From JBICHM01 sp043101835 (GTDB lineage: Bacteria; Planctomycetota; Phycisphaerae; Phycisphaerales; UBA1924), in the NCBI GenBank assembly GCA_043101835.1, contig JBICHM010000010.1:1-19838 (forward strand): 19,838 nucleotides of DNA. Direction: 5' to 3'. The first letter of the stretch is position 1. Each line of letters opens with the position of its first letter. The notes under the pieces were generated by a model. That model saw nothing but the letters and a program-made list of their open reading frames with translations. It had not been told where the DNA came from and searched no databases. The position numbers and the translations under genes are program-made. Positions 9,801 through 16,890 of this stretch are shown piece by piece.

Positions 9801-12800
9801 ACCACTGGCGCGCAGGCGTACACGGGGGATCTGACGCTCGGCGGCAACACGCTCTTCGAGGGCGCAACGGCCCGATTCGAGAACGGGATGAGCGCGGGCG
9901 GGTTCGATGTGGATGTCGACGGCGCGGCGACGCTCGCCGGCGGGACGTTCACCGCGCAGTCGCTCGATCTGCTCGGCGCGACGCGCGTCGAGGGGGCGTC
10001 GACCATTACCGGCGGCACGGTGCGCTTCGCGTCGACACTGGACGGCGTCACGGCGAACAGCGGGGCGCTGACGCTCGATTCGACGGCTCGGTTCGAGGGG
10101 CGCGTGGGCGACACCGCGCGCGTCGGTTCACTGACCGCCGGCGACGCGACCGTCGCGACGGACGTCGTGGACGTTGCCGATCTCGACTTCAATGGCACGA
10201 TGACGATCGATGCGCCAGCGCTTGCCGTGCGCGGCACGACGGCCATGTTCGACGTGGTCGAGACGACGGGCGGCTCGGCGCTGACGGTCGAGTCGGGCAG
10301 CGCGACGTTCAGCGACACGGTCGGTGCGGCGAACGCGCTGGCGTCGCTGACCGTGGACGGCGACGCGTCGTTGGGCGCGGGGCAGATCCGCACTTCGGGC
10401 GCGCAGAGCTACGCCGGGGCGGTGACGCTGACGGCGAACACCGAACTGATCTCGACGGGCGGCGGCGCCATCGACTTTGATTCAACGGTCAACGGCGCTC
10501 GCACGCTGACGCTTTCGACGACGGGCCTCTCGACGCTCGGCGGGAATGTGGGTCAGACAACGGCGCTGCTGGGCGTCAACACCTCGGGTGCGTTGCGCAT
10601 CGAGGGCGCCCAGAACGCGGTGGGCGCAGCGGACTTCGGCGGCGCCGTGACGATCGCGAACAGCGCGGTGACGATCACCGGCTCGACCGTTCGATTCGGC
10701 GGTCCTGTGGCGAGCGTCAACGGGCAGAACAACAGCCTGGCGGTGACGGCTTCCGGCACGACACGCTTTGACAGCACGGTCGGCGCTGGAGTCGGTGAAC
10801 TGGGCACACTTCTGCTCAACGGCGGCGGCGTCACGGTGCTCAACACCGGGGCGATCGACGCGATGGTGGTGGACTTCGACGACGCCGTCCAGGTGGACGC
10901 GACGAGCATCACCATCGACGCGAATGACATTCGATTCGACAACTCGCTGGCGAGCGTGGTTGGGGAATCGAACTCGATCACGCTCAACGCCGGGACCACG
11001 CGATTCGGCGGCGCCGTGAGCGGCCTTTCGAATCTGACCACAGACGCACCGGGCACGACCACGATCGCCACCTCGTCGATCAGCGCGAGCCAGGTGAACT
11101 TCGGCGACGATGTGACGCTCGCGGCGTCGAACATCACGGTCGGCGGCAGCGCCGTTCGGTTCGTCGGCGGGGTGACCTCGCAGTCGGCGGGCTCGAGCAG
11201 CCTGACGGTGAATGCGAACACGACGTTCTTCGGCGACACGGTCGGCGTCGGCGGGCGCCTGAACAACCTCGTGACGAACGCGGCCGGAACCACGACGATC
11301 AACGGCAGCCAGGTGGCGGCAAACACGATCGCGTTCAATGACGCGGTGACCGTCAACGGCGCTTCGCTGCTGCTCGACGCCGCGACCATCACGTTGAATG
11401 GAATGGACGCCGGGACAGGCGTGTCGCCGAGCGTGGCGATCAACTCGAATGCGCTGACGATCAACGGCGCGGTGGGCGCGACGAAGGAGCTGGGCTCGCT
11501 GACGACCGACGCGGCGGGCACGACGACGATCAACGGCTCGGTCGCGACGTCCGGCGCGCAGGTCTACAACGACGCCGTGACGCTTGCGGGCGCCGTGTCG
11601 GGCAGCAGCGTGGACTTCGCGCAGGATCTGGCGGTCGGCGCGGGGGCGTCAGTCGACGCTGCGGACGGCGCACGCTTCCTCGCGAACGTCGGCGGGGCAG
11701 GCGACCTGACGGTCTCTGCGACGACGGTTGAGTTTGCAAGGGCGATTGGAGCGCTGGATGTGCTCGGGTCGCTCAGTGTGACCGGCGACACGACGCTTGC
11801 AGAGGGCTCGGTGACGACCACCGGCGCCCAGACCTTCAACGGGACGCTGCGCCTGTCGAGCGACACGACTTTCAACGGCGAGGATGTGTCGATCATCGGC
11901 ACGCTGCGGTCGAGCGATCCGGCGGTCGAGCGTGTCGTGCTCATCAACGACGCCGGGGAGACGCTGCTCTCGGGCGACTTCGACGATCTTGTCGAGCTGC
12001 GGACTGACGGCGCGGGACGCACGAGCCTGGCGGGCGATTTCGAGGCGAGCGATTTCCTCTTTGCCGACGATGTCGTGCTGGTCGGGGACACGACGATCAA
12101 CGCGACCGGCGATTCCGGCATCGTCTTCCTCGGCCGCATCGACAGCGACAGCGCCCTCACGCCTCGGACGTTGACGCTGGACATCGATCGCAATGTGATC
12201 GCGGACATCGAGGCGGGGCTCGCGCCTGGTGAGTCACTCGAGGACGCGATTCGCGAGCGCCTGCTCGTCGAGCAGCGTCCGCTGCCCACGATTTCGTTCG
12301 GCGATGACATTGGCGCCACGCACCGGCTGGCGGAGCTGCTGCTGAACACCGGCGGCACACGTGTTGATCCGGCGGTCTACGCGACGATCGTCGGCGTCAG
12401 TCGACTTGATGACGGTCGCGTCTCGGTGACGTCGCCGATTGATCTGACGATCAACACCGGCCGCTTCGAGATGGGCCGGAATGAGAAGTTCACCGTGCTG
12501 GGCAATCTGACGCTCAACGCGGGCGCCGAAGCGCGGCTTGGCGACCTCACGGTCGCCGACACGCTGCGAGTGAATGTTGACGCCGGCGGACAGATCGTGC
12601 TGCTGGTTCGTGAAATCGGATCGCTGCTCGCGCCGGCCGAGGACGCTGAGGATGTGCTTGGTCTCGTCGACGGCGCCGAGACGCTTGACCGCGTGGACAT
12701 TGTCGCGGGCGGTCAGGTGCTCTTCAACGCGGATCCCGTGCTCGACATGAACGGCGTCATGCTCGATGACGAGACACTGGCGGTCATCTCGGGCAGCGGC

Positions 12801-13697
12801 TCGTCGAGCGGGAACGTACTCAACGACGATGTCGTGCTCTTCCGCCTCTTCCCGCGTCTTCCGATCGCGCTCGAGGACCTGGTTCTCCGGCTCGAGGACG
12901 GCGAGGTGTTCGGTCAGGACGCGCAGCCGCTGCTGTTCGGGCAGGCGGTCATCGACGTCGTCCTCGACTTCACGAGCGACGGCCTGACGCTGGCCGACAC
13001 GAGCGGCCTCGAGGGCGTCACAGGTCTCTTTGCGGAGACCGCGGCGGGCGTGATCCAGGACCAGGTGCTGCTGAGCCAGAGCGTTCGCGACCGCCTCGAG
13101 CGCGTCGGTCTGAGCGCTCGCGACCCGCTCATGAGTGAGCTGGCGCAGGCGCTCGGCGGTCGCGCGGTGTACAACGACTACAGCAGCGAGGCGAGCGCTT
13201 CGGATTCGATCGGTCAGTACGCCGGCGAGATCGTGGTGAACCGCCTGCCGCGCGGCGCAGCGGAGCAGCTCGTGGCCCAGTTCGACGCCCTTGTCGGCGC
13301 GGACGACGAGCGACTCAACGCGTTCAAGGCGGCGCTGGCGGATGCGTACATCACCTACTACGACGAGGCGCCGGATGAGATGCTCGACGATCCGCGCCTG
13401 CTCGCGGCCGGGTTCGCGACGCGCGTCAGCACGACGCAGCCGGGGTCCGAGGTGGACCAGGGCCTGCTCGGCGTCGCCGAGCTGCTGCGGCGCATCGAGG
13501 ACATCGGCGTGACGCGCTTCGAGTACGAGCGCGCGCTCCAGGCCGTTCTGACGACCTTCACCCCCGACCCCGACATGACGCTCGAGGAGTTCCGCGTGGT
13601 CGTGGAGTGGTACAAGACCCGCCTCGTCGGCGCGCCCACCGCGGCGCGGACGCCGGCGAGCACGCAGACGCCTGACGGCGCGGAGGCCTCTTCGTGA
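3822..13697 (+). CDS. TpsA: giant two-partner-secreted exoprotein (filamentous haemagglutinin-type)
   Basis: 3291 residues; ATG 3822 with GGAGA 5 nt upstream. Residues 1-63 are an extended signal peptide: an Arg-rich region (RAERRRALRALRKRRRLARP), a hydrophobic core at ~42-57, and cleavage VYA|Q after 63. Residues ~64-330 are the TPS/haemagglutination-activity domain recognised by TpsB, with the NPSG motif at 149-152 (LVNPSGVTFGPGARVNVGAL). Glycine-rich stretches (GGTGGEVRLLGE, VDPVDLTIGGG) lead into ~2,600 residues of Ser/Thr/Ala/Gly/Asp-rich beta-repeats expected to form a right-handed beta-helix fibre. Residues ~3067-3291 are different: acidic and helical. The only cysteine is residue 11, in the signal, so the mature protein has none; only two Trp are present. 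The role is probably a surface fibre or adhesin, secreted by the upstream TpsB; the target is unknown. No VENN motif or recognisable toxin domain was seen. The stop codon overlaps the tssA start. Confidence 0.92.
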   Translation: MIDRDNSVHQCSPGNDRGLSRAERRRALRALRKRRRLARPVRFGLLGAAAFLAAAGVAQPVYAQRGVSGMSGANVVHGDVSFRRTRGGMTITASDGSIIEFERFNIPKRGFVRFNQPGVDATVLNRVVGPGASLIQGTLVANGQVFLVNPSGVTFGPGARVNVGALYAVGGQLSNADFRRGIRNFTDLSGSVVNQGVISAERGVHMAGSSIQNSGSIVASRGVVTLSAGDNVFLAEQGSSVMVRIDAPGAVGETTVPAPEGGVGVENSGSVAGGAVLFSTGDLHSLAIRNEGRVTATGGSVTIDSAGAARNSGVIDASDTSAGGTGGEVRLLGETVVQSGVIDASGDRAGGTVMVGGNFRGQGPERNAETTVITGDSVIRADAVTSGDGGRIAIWGTDGAYVGGELSTRQGEFGGTGGFVETSSDALLLSARVDTGVGGSFLVDPVDLTIGGGPEADPLPDSGDFNFDDAESSISANTVEAVLESGGSLILEAQNNIVVTNNINSAGGDADGDLTLRAGKGIAISNNVSITTDANITLQANYYEDGPSATNEIIAAGRTAGDAVITLGSQVDITAGGTLSIEVRPTATPLAANGDPVGVSFAVGDITLGSAANNANRVDLVGADVNVVVPNGLITNADVTGTTSILLHAGADGTGTHDFAPAADRVTLDGAAITLRAGDGSGAEVVDLSVNDPDIVNATSLLIRQDGAVTSAQLLDGARIGPGLAGFDYTLQSDNGAITLGDRTRLANADLTLNAKDGVTLGANAGSSGLNSLTIDGDTDVDGTGNVAIDSAVSLTEGLQSSGVDFGTTGAITATSGNVDIEHTGDVTIGATVGLTDGSFESTGAAFTGGGIDSTNNLINITHTGQVDVTGTMSGQAVELRSTGAGVDIGANLSSPNAVSVRADGGITFSAATILASPVIELVATGAASVVDFSVNAPTVRGVGLNAPTEFLQGQGPDMTQADLLAAGNFDQGLPSSYTLESAGSIEISDATLFNNTTLFLIADGDVTLGGGDYTLNGLNIQADRDGDDTGSVLITENVTVAGGQITSSGVNFTSTTATKSLISDLLTLNHTGDVAIASGSRVTLGASTVGGNLTLSVDNQDLLSTTAIDQLGGTALSVGGFADLTATGLVTAINLDSADVTGQVRLSTPGDATVISPGALTLGASNVGGGLTATAQDGDLTLADAVGVTGAASLTASGTDRDLVGGVNLLQTSTDVTLSATQDITISRDVGGAVTLSAGRNANVTLTSTDAVTLGASTVGGNLTLTGSGPVSSANTVDITGDASLTVNTGAVLPFAIDFADLNVGQTLSLNTDGVAQVESTAGGLTLGASNVGVALRLVANGAIGGSGALVEVGKGALVIPGAVTVLEANSINLAGLDSVVPIALTTTGDATLTNAGAIVFNGATVGGALDATATAGSITDDGGIVVTGDATFTATGVGGAITLDSTTVNGATSLAATGAVSYTSPNPVRILAFSAGADSVIEASDIDFTGAADSVGASAAGVDLALRPSLATLSVGIGDDFSADLQNFTLSGADLTKLADGFNSITIGRTDAFTSSLILGNDVVFRDAAIIRRPTDALQTTTVNAGITGVGDASISLFGAAAGVTNLTGEITTEGGAISITGETTLAGTSALRTTNGGAAGGDISTGVIATVAPGSNALTIDAGDAGTVTTGDIGAGGPLASFTLGGATTATLGVVNAAGAIAFTADSLNAGAITSNGNQAITFTTDALTLTGPVGTQGDLVVQTRTAARDIGVGVAVGGLDLTGATFTNLFVGADRNTVTIGRANGAGDITIGAGGLTLGDTLLVRSPSGEILVDGELATTGAASLTLAAQTIRLRDSVYTDTGDLTANGAISVEAPVDFGSLFGGGAIVTVGPIDATAEQNFAIGGNGDTTLVLTGDIGSSGALGFLDVFADSGLRIGAPSVSITSNGMFAAAAIDSVAGQTNALTLTMVGGGSATLEGVIGGSVLADPATLSSFTINGDSTLSGGLVRTTGAQAYTGDLTLGGNTLFEGATARFENGMSAGGFDVDVDGAATLAGGTFTAQSLDLLGATRVEGASTITGGTVRFASTLDGVTANSGALTLDSTARFEGRVGDTARVGSLTAGDATVATDVVDVADLDFNGTMTIDAPALAVRGTTAMFDVVETTGGSALTVESGSATFSDTVGAANALASLTVDGDASLGAGQIRTSGAQSYAGAVTLTANTELISTGGGAIDFDSTVNGARTLTLSTTGLSTLGGNVGQTTALLGVNTSGALRIEGAQNAVGAADFGGAVTIANSAVTITGSTVRFGGPVASVNGQNNSLAVTASGTTRFDSTVGAGVGELGTLLLNGGGVTVLNTGAIDAMVVDFDDAVQVDATSITIDANDIRFDNSLASVVGESNSITLNAGTTRFGGAVSGLSNLTTDAPGTTTIATSSISASQVNFGDDVTLAASNITVGGSAVRFVGGVTSQSAGSSSLTVNANTTFFGDTVGVGGRLNNLVTNAAGTTTINGSQVAANTIAFNDAVTVNGASLLLDAATITLNGMDAGTGVSPSVAINSNALTINGAVGATKELGSLTTDAAGTTTINGSVATSGAQVYNDAVTLAGAVSGSSVDFAQDLAVGAGASVDAADGARFLANVGGAGDLTVSATTVEFARAIGALDVLGSLSVTGDTTLAEGSVTTTGAQTFNGTLRLSSDTTFNGEDVSIIGTLRSSDPAVERVVLINDAGETLLSGDFDDLVELRTDGAGRTSLAGDFEASDFLFADDVVLVGDTTINATGDSGIVFLGRIDSDSALTPRTLTLDIDRNVIADIEAGLAPGESLEDAIRERLLVEQRPLPTISFGDDIGATHRLAELLLNTGGTRVDPAVYATIVGVSRLDDGRVSVTSPIDLTINTGRFEMGRNEKFTVLGNLTLNAGAEARLGDLTVADTLRVNVDAGGQIVLLVREIGSLLAPAEDAEDVLGLVDGAETLDRVDIVAGGQVLFNADPVLDMNGVMLDDETLAVISGSGSSSGNVLNDDVVLFRLFPRLPIALEDLVLRLEDGEVFGQDAQPLLFGQAVIDVVLDFTSDGLTLADTSGLEGVTGLFAETAAGVIQDQVLLSQSVRDRLERVGLSARDPLMSELAQALGGRAVYNDYSSEASASDSIGQYAGEIVVNRLPRGAAEQLVAQFDALVGADDERLNAFKAALADAYITYYDEAPDEMLDDPRLLAAGFATRVSTTQPGSEVDQGLLGVAELLRRIEDIGVTRFEYERALQAVLTTFTPDPDMTLEEFRVVVEWYKTRLVGAPTAARTPASTQTPDGAEASS
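7068..8055 (+). repeat. TpsA repeat family A (V/LTLGAS-T/N-VGG)
   Basis: A motif VTLGASTVGGNLTL recurs at about 7068, 7301 (LTLGASNVGGGLT), 7578 (VTLGASTVGGNLTL), 7797 (LTLGASNVGVALRL) and, degenerate, 8018 (IVFNGATVGGALD). Spacing is 219-277 nt, or 73-92 residues, consistent with a few beta-helix turns per unit. The DNA has diverged more than the protein (GGGGCGTCC, GGCGCCTCG, GGCGCTTCG for G-A-S), so these are old duplications rather than recent tandem copies. Confidence 0.75.
9798..11868 (+). repeat. TpsA repeat families B (TxGAQxY) and C (xVRFxx)
   Basis: Family B, T-[T/S]-G-A-Q-x-[Y/F] followed by a short strand such as VTL, occurs at about 9798, 10388, 11543 and 11811. Family C, [T/A/D]-[V/I]-R-F followed ~20-25 residues later by T-x-F-x-x-x-V-G, occurs at about 10014, 10683, 10924 and 11148; the last three are spaced 224-241 nt (75-80 residues). 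A TTINGS motif preceded by AAGT recurs at ~11285 and ~11513. Such units are typical of the fibre of filamentous-haemagglutinin-like proteins. Confidence 0.7.
13020..13694 (+). other. TpsA C-terminal domain, helical and acidic, unrecognised
   Basis: Residues ~3067-3291 of TpsA lose the Gly/Thr beta-repeat composition. They show amphipathic helices (QSVRDRLERVGLS, LNAFKAALADAYITYY, GVAELLRRIEDIG, EYERALQAVLTTF, LEEFRVVVEWYKTRLVG) and end in a Thr/Ala/Pro-rich tail. No anchor motif (LPXTG, PEP-CTERM), VENN pretoxin motif or nuclease motif was recognised. It could be a cap on the beta-helix, a retention domain or a functional head; the sequence alone does not decide. Confidence 0.5.
13682..13697 (+). 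promoter_or_regulatory. tpsA stop / tssA start overlap with internal Shine-Dalgarno
   Basis: GGAGG at 13682-13686 lies inside the final tpsA codons, 7 nt before GTG 13694-13696. The tpsA TGA is 13695-13697, giving a GTGA overlap. This arrangement implies translational coupling of tssA to tpsA and fixes the tssA start. Confidence 0.85.
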
Positions 13698-14755
13698 GTG
13701 ATCTGGATCTCGAAAGGCTGCTCGAACCTGTTGACGAAGAGCGGCCTGCCGGCGCTGATCTGTCTTACGACGACCGCTTCTTCGCGGTCGAGACGGCGTC
13801 GCGTCCCAAGGAGCCGACCTACCTCGGCGAGCGGGAGATCCCGGGCGACCCGCCGGACTACCAGACCGTCCTCGAGGACGCGGTGGGGCTGTTCTCCGAG
13901 ACGCGCGACCTTCGCCTTGCGGTGATGATCACGACGGCGCTGCTCGCGGAGCAGGGGTTTGACGCGTTCGCCGACGGGTTGGCGCTGTGCCGGGGGCTTC
14001 TCGAGAAGTTCTGGGACTCGATGTACCCGGAGCTGGACCCGGAGGACCCCGATCCGATCGAGCGGTCGAATGCGCTGGCGAATCTGAACTCGAAGAGCGC
14101 TGCGGGCGCGGCGCGACTCGTGCGCGAGGCGCCGATCACCGGGCGCGGGCAGTCGGGCCCGTTCACGCTGCGCGACCACGAGATTCTGACGGGCAAGATC
14201 GAAGCGCCGGAGCTCGAGGAAGGGGAAGAGCTCCCGACGCTCGCCGACTTCACGAGCGCCGCCGACGAGATGCCGCGTGATGAGCTCGACGCGCTGAAAG
14301 CGGCGCTCGAGCGGTGCATCGACGAGACCAAGGAGATCGAGAAGGCCTATGAGGCGGCGTCGCGCAGCTACCAGACGATGGAGCCGCTCCGTGACGACCT
14401 CGAGGGCTGCCTGCGCTGCGTCGAGGAGGCGCTCGAGCGCCGTGGCGACGCTGACGGTGAGGGCGACGGCGGCTTCGGCGAGGGCGAAGGCGGCGGCGGG
14501 GGGGGCGGCGGCGGCGCGGTGGCGCTGCCGGGCTCGATCAACTCCCGCGAGCAGGCCGCCAAGGCGATCGATCTTGCTATCAGGTATTTCGAGCGCGCAG
14601 AGCCGAGCCATCCGGCGCCGTTGCTCCTGAAGCGCGCACAAGTCTTGATAAACAAGCCGTTCCTCGATCTAATCGACGAGTTGTTCAAGCTGGACGACAT
14701 CCCCGCGAGCATCCGGCGGTCCCTCGGGATTCCGGAGCCCGAAGACGAGGACTGA
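13694..14755 (+). CDS. tssA: TssA: type VI secretion baseplate/sheath-assembly protein (ImpA family)
   Basis: 353 residues from a GTG start that overlaps the tpsA stop. The ImpA N-terminal domain spans ~5-130: LLEPVDEERPAGADLSYDDR is the characteristic opening, and LAVMITTALLAEQGFDAFAD and LLEKFWDSMYPELDPEDPD follow as in the family. After a helical middle there is a Gly/Glu/Asp linker at ~251-276 with nine consecutive Gly. A conserved C-terminal segment follows (SREQAAKAIDLAIRYFERAE, PSHPAPLLLKRAQVLI), resembling the end of short TssA1-type proteins. Length matches that class (~340-350). TssA organises baseplate assembly and sheath polymerisation in the cytoplasm. The next gene, tssB, is 128 bp away. 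Family certain; the linker is longer in Gly than I would expect. Confidence 0.92.
   Translation: MSDLDLERLLEPVDEERPAGADLSYDDRFFAVETASRPKEPTYLGEREIPGDPPDYQTVLEDAVGLFSETRDLRLAVMITTALLAEQGFDAFADGLALCRGLLEKFWDSMYPELDPEDPDPIERSNALANLNSKSAAGAARLVREAPITGRGQSGPFTLRDHEILTGKIEAPELEEGEELPTLADFTSAADEMPRDELDALKAALERCIDETKEIEKAYEAASRSYQTMEPLRDDLEGCLRCVEEALERRGDADGEGDGGFGEGEGGGGGGGGGAVALPGSINSREQAAKAIDLAIRYFERAEPSHPAPLLLKRAQVLINKPFLDLIDELFKLDDIPASIRRSLGIPEPEDED
14498..14505 (+). repeat. G8 homopolymer within the tssA glycine linker
   Basis: Eight consecutive G within a GGC-rich stretch encoding polyglycine. The tssA frame reads correctly on both sides, so the assembled length is in frame. Such a tract can slip in replication or be miscalled in sequencing. 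Confidence 0.8.
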
Positions 14756-14883
14756 TCGCGCCGGCGAGGACGACGAGGGTGAGACGACAGAGGGTGAAGA
14801 AAGCAGCAGCAGATCCGAGTTCGACGCGCGCGGCTGTGTGAGCGGCGCCCCGTCGCAGCGATACGACCTGCGGAGGACCCGAA
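14756..14883 (+). other. tssA-tssB spacer with imperfect tandem repeat
   Basis: 128 bp without a gene. GACGACGAGGGTGA (14769-14782) is followed directly by GACGACAGAGGGTGA (14783-14797), an imperfect 14/15-nt tandem repeat. GGAGG at 14872-14876 is the tssB ribosome-binding site (7-nt spacer). No clear promoter or terminator is visible, though an internal promoter cannot be excluded. Confidence 0.55.
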
Positions 14884-15399
14884 ATGGCCAAGGAATCAAG
14901 CCAGAAGTTCATCGGGCGCAACCGAGCGCCGCGCGTGCACATCACCTACGACCTCGAGACGGCCGGGATGCCGAAGGTCGAGCTTCCGATGGTGATGGGC
15001 GTGATGGCGGATCTTTCGGGCAAGCCGGCGGAGCCGCTGGCCCCGGTCTCGGAGCGCAAGTTCCTCGAGGTTGACGTCGACAACTTCGACGACCGCATGA
15101 AGGGCATGAAGCCGCGAGTGGCGTTCCAGGTGGACAACGCGCTCACCGACGACGGCGGCAAGATGAACGTCGAGCTGACCTTCGAGAGCATGGACGACTT
15201 TTCCCCGGCGGCGATCGCGCGGAAGACCGAGGGGCTGCGCCAGATGCTGGAGGCGCGCGAGCAGCTCGACAACCTGCGCACGTGGATGGACGGCAAGGAC
15301 AAGGCCGAGCAGAAGCTCAGCGAGATCCTGAATGACCCCGCGCTGCTTTCGGCGCTGGCGGCCACGAAGAACCCCGAGGCGTCGAAGGACGAGGAGTAA
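14884..15399 (+). CDS. tssB: TssB: T6SS contractile sheath small subunit (VipA/IglA family)
   Basis: 171 residues, ATG 14884 with GGAGG 7 nt upstream. Family features are NRAPRVHITYDLETAG at ~13-28, ELPMVMGVMADLSGK at ~38-52, RKFLEVDVDNFDDRMKGMKP at ~59-78, LTFESMDDFSP at ~99-109 and a C-terminal helix pair with LRTWMDGK. Length is normal for TssB (~160-175). The protein interlocks with TssC to build the contractile sheath around the Hcp tube in the cytoplasm, and its N-terminal region is where ClpV and TagJ act in systems studied. The stop is 3 bp before the tssC start, and the tssC Shine-Dalgarno (GAGGAG) lies in the last tssB codons, indicating coupling that would balance the two sheath subunits. 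Confidence 0.97.
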   Translation: MAKESSQKFIGRNRAPRVHITYDLETAGMPKVELPMVMGVMADLSGKPAEPLAPVSERKFLEVDVDNFDDRMKGMKPRVAFQVDNALTDDGGKMNVELTFESMDDFSPAAIARKTEGLRQMLEAREQLDNLRTWMDGKDKAEQKLSEILNDPALLSALAATKNPEASKDEE

Positions 15400-15402
15400 G
15401 CC

Positions 15403-16890
15403 ATGGCCGAGGCCCAGCAGCAGTCACAGCAAGCGGCGGAAGTCACCGAAGAGACCAAAGAGCAGGCCAGCGCGCTGACGGCGCTCCTTCAGAAGGAGAT
15501 GCGTCAGCCCGAGGATCGCGTGAAGACCGCGGTCGAGACGCTCGCCAACCAGTGCCTCGCGAACGCGAAGCTGGTGAGCGGCGACGTGCTCGAGACGATC
15601 AACGCGATGATCGCCGGCATCGACAAGAAGCTCTCGGCGCAGGTCAACAAGATCATGCACCACCCCGACTTCCAGAAACTGGAAGGCGCGTGGCGCGGCC
15701 TGCACTATCTCGTCAACAACACCGAGAGCGGGCCGGACATGAAGCTCCGCGTCCTGAACTGCTCGAAGGACGAGATGCGCAAGAGCCTGAAGAAGTACAA
15801 GGGCACCGCCTGGGATCAGAGCCCGCTCTTCAAGGCGATCTATGAGTCGGAGTACGGCACGCCGGGCGGCCAGCCCTTCGGCGCGCTCATCGCCGACTAC
15901 GAGTTCGACCACACGGCGCCCGACATGGAGGTGCTCGAGGGGATGGCGCAGGTCGCCGCGGCGGCGCACGCGCCGCTCATGACGGCCCCGAGCCCGAACC
16001 TCTTCAATATGGAGTCGTGGCAGGACCTCTCCAAGCCGCGCGACCTGTCGAAGATCTTCCAGACAGCGGACTACGCGCGCTGGCGTTCGTTCCGGCAGAG
16101 CGACGACGCCCGCTACGTCGGGCTGTGCATGCCCCGATTCCTCGGTCGCATGCCCTACGGCGAGAAGACGAACCCGGTCGAGGAGTTCGCCTTCGAGGAG
16201 GACACCGAGGGCGCCGAGCACGGCAACTACCTCTGGTGCAACGCGGCCTACGCGATGGCGCGCAACATCAACCGCGCGTTCAAGACGTACGGCTGGTGCG
16301 CGTCGATCCGCGGGACCGAGTCGGGCGGCATGGTCGAGAACCTGCCGACGCACACGTTCCCGACCGACGACGGCGGCGTCGACATGAAGTGCCCGACCGA
16401 GATCGCCATCACCGATCGTCGCGAGAAGGAGCTCTCCGACAACGGCATGCTGGCGCTGTGCCACTACAAGAACACCGACTACGCGGTGTTCTTCGGCGGG
16501 CAGTCGGCGCACTCGCCCCAGAAGTTCCACGACCCGGACGATCAGGCCAACGCGAACCTCTCGGCGCGTCTGCCGTACATGTTCGCCTGCTGCCGGTTCG
16601 CCCACTACCTCAAGTGCATGGTCCGCGACAAGATCGGCTCGCTGAAGTCGCGTCAGGACATGTCGACCATGCTCAACGACTGGATCATGAACTACGTCGA
16701 GTCCGACGAGACGGCCAACGAGCGCCGCAAGGCCGAGCGTCCGCTCGCCGCGGCGAAGGTCGTCGTGGAGGACATCGAGGGCGACCCCGGCAACTACCGG
16801 GCGAAGTTTCTGCTCCGTCCGCACTTCCAGCTGGAAGGCATGACGGTCTCGATGAGCCTCGTTTCGAAGATGCCCGGCGCGGGCGGTTGA
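15403..16890 (+). CDS. tssC: TssC: T6SS contractile sheath large subunit (VipB/IglB family)
   Basis: 495 residues, ATG 15403, with GAGGAG (15391-15396) 6 nt upstream. A Gln/Glu-rich N-terminal tail precedes the core. Conserved stretches include KLEGAWRGLHYLVNNTE, SEYGTPGGQPFGALIADYEF, ARYVGLCMPRFLGRMPYG, FEEDTEGAEHGNYLWCNAAY, GGMVENLPTHTFPTDDGG and SARLPYMFACCRFAHYLK, all typical of VipB. Length is standard (~490-500). TssC and TssB form the helical sheath whose contraction propels the Hcp tube and spike. It is followed by a 77-bp gap and hcp. No frame damage is seen. Confidence 0.98.
   Translation: MAEAQQQSQQAAEVTEETKEQASALTALLQKEMRQPEDRVKTAVETLANQCLANAKLVSGDVLETINAMIAGIDKKLSAQVNKIMHHPDFQKLEGAWRGLHYLVNNTESGPDMKLRVLNCSKDEMRKSLKKYKGTAWDQSPLFKAIYESEYGTPGGQPFGALIADYEFDHTAPDMEVLEGMAQVAAAAHAPLMTAPSPNLFNMESWQDLSKPRDLSKIFQTADYARWRSFRQSDDARYVGLCMPRFLGRMPYGEKTNPVEEFAFEEDTEGAEHGNYLWCNAAYAMARNINRAFKTYGWCASIRGTESGGMVENLPTHTFPTDDGGVDMKCPTEIAITDRREKELSDNGMLALCHYKNTDYAVFFGGQSAHSPQKFHDPDDQANANLSARLPYMFACCRFAHYLKCMVRDKIGSLKSRQDMSTMLNDWIMNYVESDETANERRKAERPLAAAKVVVEDIEGDPGNYRAKFLLRPHFQLEGMTVSMSLVSKMPGAGG

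Noticed and set aside
13020..13694. CdiA-type toxin at the TpsA C-terminus with an immunity gene
   Set aside because: No VENN-like motif and the next gene is tssA, not a small immunity gene.
14756..14883. Small gene between tssA and tssB
   Set aside because: A 78-aa frame from 14838 crosses the tssB start in another frame and lacks a ribosome-binding site; the gap shows no coding character.
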